Positions 1-6,286 of a stretch of 9,743 nucleotides of DNA are shown piece after piece. The stretch covers positions 1 through 9,743 of the forward strand of contig JAFAQI010000570.1 in NCBI GenBank assembly GCA_019246495.1. Reading direction: 5' to 3'. The translations under genes and the position numbers were made by a program. Below the pieces are notes generated by a model. The model was not told the DNA's origin and searched no databases. It worked only from the letters and a program-made list of their open reading frames with translations. Every line of letters starts with the position of its first letter. Within the stretch, counting starts at the first letter, position 1. Origin of the DNA: Frankiales bacterium (GTDB lineage: Bacteria; Actinomycetota; Actinomycetes; JAFAQI01).

Positions 1-1650
1 CTGCCGGAGCAGCAGCCACCCGACGACGAGGTCGCCCAAGGCAAGAAGCAGCCGTGTCGTGTTGAGACCGACCTTGTAGATGTTGCGTACGTCCTCGGCC
101 GCGTCCGTGAGGTAGCCGACGAGCGCGCCGACCATCGCCTGCACGTCGTCGAGCGCGGCGAGGAGAAGCCCCCGCTCGTTCTTCAGCTGGCCGTTGCCGG
201 CCTCCGACTCGGCGAACGCGCGGATCTCGTTCGCGAGGGCGGTCAGTGCCTGACCCTGGTCGCGCACGATCTTGCGGAAGAACAAGTCCATGCCCTGGAT
301 GGCGGTCGTGCCTTCGTAGAGCGTGTCGATCTTCGCGTCGCGGATGTATTGCTCGATCGGATAGTCCTGAAGGAAGCCGGAGCCGCCGAGTGTCTGCAAC
401 GACTGCGAACCCAGCAGCTCGTAGGAACGCTCGGAGCCCACGCCCTTCACGAGCGGAAGCAACAGGTCGTTGAGCCGGACTGCGTCCTCGTCGACAGTCC
501 CGTTGTGCTCGGCGATCTGCACGGCGTCCTGCTGACACGCGGCGAGAATCATCAGCGCCCGCAAGCCCTCGGCGTAGGACTTCTGCAGCATGAGGCTGCG
601 GCGTACGTCGGGATGGTGGGTGATCGTCACGCGCGGCGCGGTCTTGTCGGTCATCTGCGTGAGGTCAGCGCCCTGCGCCCGTGACTTCGCGAAGTCGAGC
701 GCGTTGAGGTAACCCGTCGACAGCGTCGCGATGGCCTTGGTGCCGACCATCATCCGCGCCATCTCGATGACGTTGAACATCTGCGCGATGCCGTCGTGCA
801 CGTCGCCGACGAGCCAGCCGATCGCGGGCTCACGGTCGCCGAACGTCACCTCGCACGTCGCGGAGACCTTCAGGCCCATCTTCTTCTCGACGTTGGTGAC
901 ATAGACGCCGTTGCGCGCACCGAGCTCACCGGTCTCGAAGTCGCAGAGGAACTTCGGTACGACGAACAGCGACAGGCCCTTTGTGCCCGGGCCATGACCC
1001 TCCGGCCGCGCGAGCACGAGGTGCACGATGTTGTCGGGCAGGTCCCACTCGGCACTGGTGATGAAGCGCTTGACGCCTTCGATGTGCCACGTGCCGTCCG
1101 GCTGCGCGACGGCCTTCGCGCGACCGGCGCCGACGTCGGAGCCGGCGTCCGGCTCGGTGAGCACCATGGTCGCGCCCCAGTGGTGCTCGATCATCGTCTG
1201 CGCGAGCTTCTTCTGCTCGTCGTTGCCGAGCCGGTAGAGGATCCACGCGAACGCGGGGCCGGCGGCGTACATATGAATGGCCGGGTTGGCGCCGAGGACG
1301 AACTCGTTCGCCGCCCAGATGAGGGAGTGGGGGAGCCCAGGGCCGCCGAGCTCCGGCGGCAGCGGCATCCGGTCCCAGCCGGCGTCGAGCAGCCCGCGGT
1401 AGGACCGCTTGAACGACTCGGGCAGGGTGACGGTCTTGGTCTCGGGGTCATAGACCGGCGGGTTGCGGTCCGCGTCGGCGAACGACTCCGCCAGCGGGCC
1501 CTCGGCCAGCGCGCGGACCTCGTCCAGGATCGTTCGCGCGGTGTCGAGGTCGATGTCGGCGAACGGGCCGGTTCCGAGGATGTCGGCGCGGCCGAAGACC
1601 TCGAACAGGTTGAACTCGAGGTCACGCAGGTTGGCCTTGTAGTGCCCCAT
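1..1650 (-). CDS. fadE5: FadE5-like acyl-CoA dehydrogenase (C-terminus cut by window edge)
   Basis: FAD-dependent dehydrogenase that introduces the alpha-beta double bond into acyl-CoA, the first step of fatty-acid beta-oxidation; cytoplasmic. The frame is open for 550 codons from ATG 1650 to the window edge; relatives run about 610 residues, so roughly 60 are missing. Seen in order: the short N-terminal segment typical of this subclass ([20 protein letters not shown], residues 1-20); the flavin/substrate motif TEPDAGSD at 165-172; a long run near 290-330 ([35 protein letters not shown]); and [20 protein letters not shown] followed by YEGTTAIQ, whose Glu446 aligns with the catalytic base of the family. 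From memory the whole chain follows mycobacterial FadE5 closely, including the extended C-terminal domain. The start is supported by GGTGAG at 1657-1662, six bases upstream. The gene is preceded by an operator-like palindrome. The symbol is by resemblance, not proven orthology; substrate length cannot be read. Confidence 0.95.
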   Translation of the reverse strand, partial: MGHYKANLRDLEFNLFEVFGRADILGTGPFADIDLDTARTILDEVRALAEGPLAESFADADRNPPVYDPETKTVTLPESFKRSYRGLLDAGWDRMPLPPELGGPGLPHSLIWAANEFVLGANPAIHMYAAGPAFAWILYRLGNDEQKKLAQTMIEHHWGATMVLTEPDAGSDVGAGRAKAVAQPDGTWHIEGVKRFITSAEWDLPDNIVHLVLARPEGHGPGTKGLSLFVVPKFLCDFETGELGARNGVYVTNVEKKMGLKVSATCEVTFGDREPAIGWLVGDVHDGIAQMFNVIEMARMMVGTKAIATLSTGYLNALDFAKSRAQGADLTQMTDKTAPRVTITHHPDVRRSLMLQKSYAEGLRALMILAACQQDAVQIAEHNGTVDEDAVRLNDLLLPLVKGVGSERSYELLGSQSLQTLGGSGFLQDYPIEQYIRDAKIDTLYEGTTAIQGMDLFFRKIVRDQGQALTALANEIRAFAESEAGNGQLKNERGLLLAALDDVQAMVGALVGYLTDAAEDVRNIYKVGLNTTRLLLALGDLVVGWLLLRQ

Positions 1651-1656
1651 GCAGCT

Positions 1657-1662
1657 CTCACC
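1657..1662 (-). promoter_or_regulatory. Ribosome binding site of the acyl-CoA dehydrogenase
   Basis: Read on the minus strand the bases are GGTGAG, with six bases before the ATG at 1650. This supports that start, which also coincides with the conserved family N-terminus MGHYK. Confidence 0.55.
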
Positions 1663-1704
1663 CCGCGGTGCGGCGGACCCGTCCGGCGATGTGGCCGGCC
1701 GGTG

Positions 1705-1742
1705 CTACTGACGAGTAACAAAACGATGTTACCCGCTAGTAG
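1705..1742. promoter_or_regulatory. 38-bp interrupted palindrome, candidate repressor operator for the dehydrogenase gene
   Basis: The left arm CTACTGACGAGTAACA (1705-1720) and the reverse complement of the right arm, CTACTAGCGGGTAACA (1727-1742), match at 13 of 16 positions around a 6-bp spacer. The inner arms GTAACA/TGTTAC are perfect. Each half also contains a TAC-N6-GTA core: TACTGACGAGTA at 1706-1717 and TACCCGCTAGTA at 1730-1741, 24 bp apart. It lies 55-92 bp upstream of the acyl-CoA dehydrogenase start, where a promoter would be, in otherwise GC-rich DNA. The size and symmetry suit a TetR-family dimer pair, the type that commonly controls beta-oxidation genes in actinobacteria. The regulator is not in this window. 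The 1651-1836 gap holds nothing else I can support. Confidence 0.6.
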
Positions 1743-1836
1743 CCCTCGGCATGCAAACGCCGACCCTTGAATCTCGACGGTGGAACAGGCGGCCTTGACC
1801 GGCCGACGGGCGCAGTGGCCGAAGTGAGCGGCTGGG

Positions 1837-2085
1837 TCAGCCGGCGAGGGCGGTGGTGCGCTGCTCGGCGACGGTGGCGGCCAGGGCGACGAGGTCCTCG
1901 CGGGCGATGCTCTCGATGGTCTCGAGCGACTCGGCCATCTCGCGCCCGAACAGCGCCGCGGCCGCCACGGCGCCCTTCACCGCGGACGTCACCTGGGCCA
2001 GCGGGACGGAGTCGAACTCCTCGGCGAGTCGTCGGGTCAGCTCCAGGACCCGGCTCAGCGGGTCAGGCCGGCGAAGCGCGCTCAC
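1837..2085 (-). CDS. Small helical protein of unknown function (82 aa)
   Basis: I do not recognise a named family with certainty. The chain is predicted largely alpha-helical: a first helix around residues 9-25 (LSRVLELTRRLAEEFD), a break at SVPL, a second helix at about 30-47, then one at about 50-78 with the acidic, regularly spaced stretch ESLETIESIAREDLVAL. The layout weakly recalls the small three-helix-bundle dimerisation domains of actinobacteria, found alone or fused to ArsC-like phosphatases; this is inference. No signal peptide, membrane segment or cysteine is present. Start choice: a GTG at 2083-2085 sits six bases after AAGGAG, whereas the ATG six codons upstream (2103) has no Shine-Dalgarno and itself overlaps that signal. 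It reads divergently from the peptidase gene, 117 bp away, and toward the dehydrogenase, but the operator-like palindrome lies between, so a shared transcript is uncertain. Confidence 0.75.
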   Translation of the reverse strand: MSALRRPDPLSRVLELTRRLAEEFDSVPLAQVTSAVKGAVAAAALFGREMAESLETIESIAREDLVALAATVAEQRTTALAG

Positions 2086-2091
2086 CGAGGT

Positions 2092-2097
2092 CTCCTT
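2092..2097 (-). promoter_or_regulatory. Shine-Dalgarno that selects the GTG start of the small helical protein
   Basis: On the minus strand the bases read AAGGAG, followed by ACCTCG and then GTG at 2085-2083. The match and six-base spacing are near ideal, and favour the GTG over the upstream ATG at 2103, which is only four bases before this element. Confidence 0.7.
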
Positions 2098-2189
2098 CGT
2101 CATCAGATCCGCGCGGCCCTCGTCCGGCGGCGGACGTGATGTTCCGCAGGATGATCTTGGCTAAACCGGGCAGCGCTCGGCCGCGTGCC

Positions 2190-2195
2190 TAGGCT
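2190..2195 (+). promoter_or_regulatory. Possible -10 element of a leaderless transcript for the S9 peptidase
   Basis: TAGGCT fits the TAnnnT -10 pattern of actinobacterial promoters and ends 7 bases before the ATG at 2203. That spacing would put the transcription start at or next to the start codon. No Shine-Dalgarno is visible in front of the ATG, which agrees with leaderless translation. A convincing -35 at normal spacing is lacking, so this is tentative. Confidence 0.35.
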
Positions 2196-2202
2196 GACCT
2201 CG

Positions 2203-4272
2203 ATGACCGAGAGCTTCCCGCGCCAGCTGGCGCGCACCCGGCGGTTCACGCTCGGGGAGCCGCGGAGCTTCACGATCTGCGCTGATGGACGGCGGGTGCT
2301 CTTCCTGCGCGCGCTGTCCGGCGCGGACAGCCGCACCGGACTGTGGTGCCTCGACCTCCACACCGGCCGGGAGCGGCTGGTGGTGGACGCGACACGTCTC
2401 GGCGACGAGGACGACCTGCCGGCGGAGGAGCGCGCGCGGCGGGAGCGGGTCAGGGAGAGCGCGTCCGGGGTCGTCGCCTTTGCCGCGGACGACGCCGGCG
2501 ACGTCGTCGCGTTTGCCGCGGCCGGGCGACTTTGGCGGGCGGACCTGCGCACGGACGCTCTGGATGAGCTTGCCGCGGCGGCCGGTGTCTTCGACCCGCG
2601 GCCGGACCCGACCGGCAGCCGTATCGCCTATGTGAGCGGCCGCGACCTGCGGGTCATCGGTGCCGACGGCTCGGACGACCGCGTGCTGGCCGGCGATGCC
2701 GACGAGGCAGTGAGCTGGGGCCGGGCGGAGTTCGTCGCCGGCGAAGAGATGGAGCGCACCCGCGGCTACTGGTGGTCGCCGGAGGGTACGGCGCTGCTCG
2801 CCGCCCGCGTCGACGAGACGGCGGTCGCCGTTCGATGGATCGCCGACCCGGCGCATCCCGACCAGCCGCCGCGGCCGGTGCGTTATCCCGCGGCGGGCAC
2901 ACCCAACGCGGACGTGAGCCTGCACCTGCTCGGCGTGGCCGGGGAGCGGCGGCCGATCGAGTGGGACCGCGGCTCGCATCCCTATCTCGCCCGCGTCGTC
3001 TGGACCGCCGGCCGGGCGCCGATCATCCAGGTGCAGAGCCGCGACCAACGCAGCGCTCGCGTCCTCCTGGTCGACGTGACGACCGGCGAGACGACGACGG
3101 CGTACGACGACCAGGACGACATCTGGGCGGAGATCTTCCCGGGGGCGCCGAGCTGGTGCGGCGACCGCATCGTGCGGATCCGCGACGCGGACGGGGCGCG
3201 GCGGCTCTACGTCGGCGATGACCCAGTGACGGGTCCAGAAGTCTATGTGCGCGGCGTGGCCGGGGCGGGCGCGGACGGCGTGGTTTTCGCGGCCTCGCTC
3301 GGCGACCCGACCCAGGTGCACCTGCTGCGCTGGACCGCGGCGGGCGTCGAGCAGCTCACCGAGGACCCGGGCGTGCACACCGCGATCGCCGCCGGGTCGA
3401 CGGTCGTCATCTCATCGGCGTCGCTCGAGCAGCACGGCGCGACGCACACGGTGCACGGCGCGGGTGCGGCCTGGCCGGTCGCGTCATGCGCCGAGACGCC
3501 GAGCTTGACTCCCCAGGTGCAGCTGCTCGCGCTCGGCGACCGGCAGCTCGCCGCCGGCCTGTTGCTGCCGCGCAACCACACGCCGGGCACGAAGCTGCCG
3601 GTGCTGCTCGATCCGTATGGCGGTCCGCACGCGCAGCGGGTGCTGTCCGCGCGGCGGATCTGGCTCGAGCCGCAGTGGTGGGCGGATCAGGGCTTCGCCG
3701 TGCTCGTGATCGACGGCGCCGGGACACCCGGCCGCGGCCCGGCGTGGGAACGCGAGATCAACCGCGACGTGGCCGGGCCGGTGCTCGCCGACCAGGTCGC
3801 CGGACTGCACGCGGCCGCTGAACTCGAGCCTGACCTCGATCTGAGCCGCGTTGCGATCCGTGGCTGGTCGTTCGGCGGTTACCTCGCGGCGCTGGCCGTG
3901 CTTCAGCGACCCGACGTGTTCCACGTTGCCGTCGCGGGCGCGCCGGCGATCGAGTGGTCGCTCTATGACACGCACTACACCGAGCGCTATCTCGGGACGC
4001 CGCAAGACGAGCCGGAGGTCTACCGGCGTACGTCGTTGCTCGACCTGGCGCCGTCGTTGTCGCGACCGCTGTTGCTGATCCACGGCCTGGCCGACGACAA
4101 CGTCCTCGCGGCGCACACGTTGCTGATGTCGCAGCGGCTGACCGAGGCGGGGCGGCCGCACTCGGTGCTGCCGCTGACCGGCGTGACGCACATGACGCCG
4201 CAGGAAGACGTCGCCGAGAACCTGCTGTTGCTTCAGCTCGACTTCGTCCGCCGCGCGCTCGCGCTGGACTGA
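2203..4272 (+). CDS. Dipeptidyl-peptidase IV-family serine peptidase (S9B)
   Basis: This 689-residue enzyme is expected to cleave dipeptides, typically Xaa-Pro or Xaa-Ala, from peptide N-termini. Residues about 1-430 form the beta-propeller (DPPIV_N type), including EFVAGEEMERTRGYWWSPEG; its Glu181-Glu182 pair matches the double Glu that in DPP IV binds the substrate amino group. The rest is an alpha/beta-hydrolase domain with an intact triad: Ser556 in GWSFGGY, Asp631 in HGLADDNV, His663 in GVTHM. DPYGGPH ahead of the nucleophile is also typical of the family. No signal peptide or anchor is seen, so it is probably cytoplasmic and acts in peptide turnover. I chose ATG 2203 over an in-frame GTG at 2185: the protein then begins MTESFPRQ and follows a possible -10 element. 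Its stop lies 12 bp from that of the convergent DUF1203 gene, with no obvious terminator between. Dipeptidyl-peptidase activity is inferred from family motifs; an oligopeptidase specificity is less likely because of the Glu pair. Confidence 0.92.
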   Translation: MTESFPRQLARTRRFTLGEPRSFTICADGRRVLFLRALSGADSRTGLWCLDLHTGRERLVVDATRLGDEDDLPAEERARRERVRESASGVVAFAADDAGDVVAFAAAGRLWRADLRTDALDELAAAAGVFDPRPDPTGSRIAYVSGRDLRVIGADGSDDRVLAGDADEAVSWGRAEFVAGEEMERTRGYWWSPEGTALLAARVDETAVAVRWIADPAHPDQPPRPVRYPAAGTPNADVSLHLLGVAGERRPIEWDRGSHPYLARVVWTAGRAPIIQVQSRDQRSARVLLVDVTTGETTTAYDDQDDIWAEIFPGAPSWCGDRIVRIRDADGARRLYVGDDPVTGPEVYVRGVAGAGADGVVFAASLGDPTQVHLLRWTAAGVEQLTEDPGVHTAIAAGSTVVISSASLEQHGATHTVHGAGAAWPVASCAETPSLTPQVQLLALGDRQLAAGLLLPRNHTPGTKLPVLLDPYGGPHAQRVLSARRIWLEPQWWADQGFAVLVIDGAGTPGRGPAWEREINRDVAGPVLADQVAGLHAAAELEPDLDLSRVAIRGWSFGGYLAALAVLQRPDVFHVAVAGAPAIEWSLYDTHYTERYLGTPQDEPEVYRRTSLLDLAPSLSRPLLLIHGLADDNVLAAHTLLMSQRLTEAGRPHSVLPLTGVTHMTPQEDVAENLLLLQLDFVRRALALD

Positions 4273-4284
4273 TCTCCGGTCGGC

Positions 4285-4788
4285 TCAGGCCGCCACGCTC
4301 GGTGTGCTCGTTGCGCGGTGGATTGCAAACGTGAAGCAGCCGACGTCCACGGCTCTCGCGTGGACGAACGCGACGGCCGGATCGCTCAGCAGCTGCGCAG
4401 TCGTGGCTGCAAGGTCTCGGCCGTCGGCGAGGACGCCGCGCAAGATCGAGCCGTCGGCTGAGTAGGCGCGCAGCATTCGCGGCGACCCGGTCAGCTCGGG
4501 CGGGATGCCGTCGCCCGCATAGCCGTCGCAGGGTGCGCGGTGGACGAACACCGGGCCGACCTCGTCGTACGGGCCGGGGTCGGCGCCCGTTGCGGCGGCC
4601 CAGCGACGCAGCGGCGCGTAGGACAGCAGCAGGAGCTCCTCGCCCGGGCGAGACAGACGGAGGCAGCATCGAAGTGGCGTGCCTCCGTCCGCGTCGAGCG
4701 TGTGACGGGGGGTCCGTCCGGCGTCGTCCTGCACGCGCAAGGCGTCGACGACGTCGCCGGGGATCGCTTGGACGCGGGTCGCTGTCAT
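4285..4788 (-). CDS. DUF1203 family protein (167 aa)
   Basis: The sequence fits the DUF1203 family, small single-domain bacterial proteins of unknown biochemical role. Recognisable blocks are LRCCLRLSRPGEELLLLSY (about 39-57), a glycine/proline-rich centre ending GPVFVHRAPCDGY (78-90), then LADGRDLAATTAQLLSDP and the closing block AFVHARAVDVGCFTFAIHR (140-158). Cys41, Cys42, Cys87 and Cys151 lie inside these blocks and could be structural or metal-binding; that is inference. No export signal is seen. The start at ATG 4788 (MTATRVQAIPGDVV) matches how relatives begin; an in-frame ATG at 4803 would add MDPHC and is less likely, and neither has a strong ribosome site. It lies 71 bp downstream of the DUF4232 lipoprotein gene on the same strand, so co-transcription is possible. 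Its 3' end meets the peptidase gene head-on. Confidence 0.85.
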   Translation of the reverse strand: MTATRVQAIPGDVVDALRVQDDAGRTPRHTLDADGGTPLRCCLRLSRPGEELLLLSYAPLRRWAAATGADPGPYDEVGPVFVHRAPCDGYAGDGIPPELTGSPRMLRAYSADGSILRGVLADGRDLAATTAQLLSDPAVAFVHARAVDVGCFTFAIHRATSTPSVAA

Positions 4789-4859
4789 GCAATGAGGGTC
4801 CACCGCGCGACCGGCCGGGGTCTGGCGGAAATCGGACCCGGCGGTTGCTGCGTTTTGCG

Positions 4860-5522
4860 TCAGCTCGCGGCGGCGGTGCTGCCGGGGACGAAGGCCGTCG
4901 TCCCCACTACCTCATGGCGGCTGCAGACGTCGATCCGGAGCGCGGCCGACAGCGGCTGGCTCGCGGTCGCGGGCACGAGCACGCGGACCGCAGCCGCGCG
5001 GGTCGGCTGACAGGAGGACCGGTTGACGCCGGGGTTCTGCGTCCACACCGACGTGCTCGCCACCTCACCCGGGCCGATGATGACGCGGTGCTCTGGTGGT
5101 CCGGCCCGGCGGGTGAACGTGGAGGGAATGCGGCTGCCGGACGAACTGACGAACCAGGCGTTCGGGTGACCGAACAGCGCGCACGACTCGTGACTCACGT
5201 TGCGGACGACGACCACGACTGCTTCCTGGCCTCCGCCGCCGGAGCTGGGATGTGCCGTCGCAGCGAAGTCACTGAACGGACAGCCGGGGTTGACGACAAC
5301 GCGGGGTCCGCCGCCGGTGGAGCTGACCGACGCCGTCCCGGTGGGTGCTGCGCCTGGGGCGATCGATGCCCCCGCGCCTGCCGTCGCTCCGGCGGACTGC
5401 AGCGGGCTGCCGTCCGGCGTCGTTCCGGTGCCGCCGGTTGAGTTGTGGCTGCTGCAGCCACTCAAAGCGATGCACGCGACTGCGCCGAGTGCGGTCGTCA
5501 GCTTGCGGGGGAAGTCGCGCAC
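4860..5522 (-). CDS. DUF4232 lipoprotein (220 aa)
   Basis: An exported, membrane-anchored lipoprotein. From GTG 5522 it opens with a charged n-region (VRDFPRK), a hydrophobic core and the lipobox LSGC with Cys23 as lipidation site. A Ser/Gly/Ala/Thr-rich linker (about 24-73) follows. The domain at about 78-214 fits DUF4232: Cys81 in NPGCPFS, the strand EAVVVVVRNVSHESCALFG (Cys114), GHPNAWFV, the turn IIGPGEVAS, Cys171 in SSCQP, and a final strand with Cys200. The four domain cysteines could form two disulfides outside the cell. DUF4232 proteins are widespread actinobacterial secreted or lipid-anchored proteins with no established activity. An open frame extends upstream to 5999, but that part is the antisense of the neighbouring lipoprotein gene, and the signal peptide fixes the true start. 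The Shine-Dalgarno is weak. It is divergent from the next lipoprotein gene across 99 bp. Confidence 0.88.
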   Translation of the reverse strand: MRDFPRKLTTALGAVACIALSGCSSHNSTGGTGTTPDGSPLQSAGATAGAGASIAPGAAPTGTASVSSTGGGPRVVVNPGCPFSDFAATAHPSSGGGGQEAVVVVVRNVSHESCALFGHPNAWFVSSSGSRIPSTFTRRAGPPEHRVIIGPGEVASTSVWTQNPGVNRSSCQPTRAAAVRVLVPATASQPLSAALRIDVCSRHEVVGTTAFVPGSTAAAS

Positions 5523-5557
5523 GGTTGTGGTCCGAACGTCGCAGGAGGGGAACGTCG

Positions 5558-5563
5558 AGGATA
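5558..5563 (-). promoter_or_regulatory. Possible -10 element for the DUF4232 lipoprotein gene
   Basis: On the minus strand the bases read TATCCT, preceded by TT in a short AT-rich patch (CCTTTATCCT). Transcription would start about 30 bases before the GTG at 5522. No good -35 is seen at standard spacing. It lies in the 99-bp gap shared by the two divergent lipoprotein genes. Confidence 0.3.
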
Positions 5564-5621
5564 AAGGCCTTCGTTGACCAACTCGCTGCACCGATCGGGC
5601 GAACAAGGCAACATCACCGCC

Positions 5622-6149
5622 GTGCGGCACTCGGTCGGTGTGGCGATCGCGGCGATCGCTGCGGTCGTCTCCGTCGGCGGCTGTGCGGGCTCGAGCGGAT
5701 CGACGACTGGCGGCCCGACCGCACCCACGATCACGCAGCCGCTGACCCCGCAGTGCCCGTCGACTTCGGCGCCGCCGGGTCGCTGGCCGCGCTACTTGCC
5801 GCCGGACTTCCCGCGGCCGGCGGCGTACCACTTCGAGCAGTCGACCGTGGATGCCCAGGGCATTCGCACCACGCGCTTCACGACGTCGTCGTCGATGCGC
5901 GACGCGGTGCTGTTCGTGGTGCAGCGGTTCCCCCGCGCCGGATACGTGCTCGGCCGCGGCGACGCGGAGGCCACCGAGGCGGACGCGCCGTTCGTGCACG
6001 GTCCCGCGCGCGGCCTGTTGCGGCTCGCGGCGATCCAGAACTGCATGACGTTGTGGCTGCTCTACACGGTCGACAAGAAGGTCGGTCCCGTGCCGAATCT
6101 GCCGACGTTCATTCCGTCCGCGAGTCCGTCACCACTTCCGTTCGGCTGA
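5622..6149 (+). CDS. Predicted lipoprotein of unknown function (175 aa)
   Basis: I do not recognise a named domain. From GTG 5622 the protein begins VRHSVGVAIAAIAAVVSVGG and then Cys21: a short positive n-region, an Ala/Val/Ile core and a VGGC lipobox, so a lipid-anchored exported protein is likely. A Ser/Thr/Gly/Pro linker runs to about residue 53. The folded part, about 54-153, opens with RWPRYLPPDFPRP, contains TTRFTTSSSMRDAVLFVVQR and then PRAGYVLGRGDAEATEADAPF, and ends near NCMTLWLLYTVDK. Cys45 and Cys141 may pair. The tail is Pro/Ser-rich. The GYxLGRGDxE...EADAPF stretch recalls a recurring but unnamed pattern of secreted actinobacterial proteins. The open frame begins 16 codons earlier at a TTG (5574), but the shorter form gives the normal signal peptide. 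No strong ribosome site precedes either start. It is divergent from the DUF4232 lipoprotein gene. Confidence 0.8.
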   Translation: MRHSVGVAIAAIAAVVSVGGCAGSSGSTTGGPTAPTITQPLTPQCPSTSAPPGRWPRYLPPDFPRPAAYHFEQSTVDAQGIRTTRFTTSSSMRDAVLFVVQRFPRAGYVLGRGDAEATEADAPFVHGPARGLLRLAAIQNCMTLWLLYTVDKKVGPVPNLPTFIPSASPSPLPFG

Positions 6150-6173
6150 GTCGCAGCACGACCCACCGCGTTG

Positions 6174-6212
6174 CGTTGTGTATTGGCCACACAAAGTAAG
6201 TCGCCCGTTGTG
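6174..6212. promoter_or_regulatory. Cluster of three TTGTG/CACAA half-sites between the lipoprotein and Asp-box genes
   Basis: TTGTGT (6176-6181) and ACACAA (6189-6194) form a perfect 6-bp inverted repeat with a 7-base spacer. CGTTGTG occurs at 6174-6180 and again at 6206-6212, 32 bp apart, close to three helical turns. The cluster sits 25-63 bp after the lipoprotein stop and 75-113 bp before the Asp-box gene start, so it could be a regulator site for the latter; the hairpin lacks a T-run and is a poor terminator. A weak -10-like TACGTT lies at 6240-6245. The rest of the 6150-6286 gap shows nothing I can name. Confidence 0.35.
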
Positions 6213-6286
6213 ATCATGTGCAGGTTCGCGCACCGCTGTTACGTTCCGCCCGATGGCGACCTCGCTCGCCGTCGTTTGGGGGGAAC

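Noticed and set aside
1693..1700. GGCCGGCC palindrome near the dehydrogenase promoter
   Set aside because: An 8-bp G/C-only palindrome is expected by chance in DNA of this composition.
1748..1768. Hairpin TCGGC/GCCGA downstream of the small helical gene, as a terminator
   Set aside because: Stem of only five pairs with a long loop and no T-run on the minus strand; not enough to call a terminator.
796..1770. 324-codon open frame on the plus strand
   Set aside because: It is antisense to the well-supported acyl-CoA dehydrogenase; the translation is Arg/Gly/Val-rich with no recognisable domain, as expected from GC-rich shadow frames.
2185..2202. GTG start six codons upstream for the S9 peptidase
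   Set aside because: No ribosome site precedes it, and the ATG at 2203 gives a family-like N-terminus at a sensible distance from a possible -10.
2161..3378. 405-codon open frame on the minus strand
   Set aside because: It lies antisense to the S9 peptidase propeller; its composition is typical of a shadow frame and it would also run across the divergent intergenic region.
3758..4792. 344-codon minus-strand frame covering the DUF1203 gene and the 3' end of the peptidase gene
   Set aside because: Extreme Arg/Pro/Ala composition with no domain; the overlapping frame at 4285-4788 encodes a clear DUF1203 protein.
5523..5999. Upstream extension of the DUF4232 lipoprotein frame
   Set aside because: The added residues are antisense to the other lipoprotein gene and would bury an obvious signal peptide and lipobox in mid-protein.
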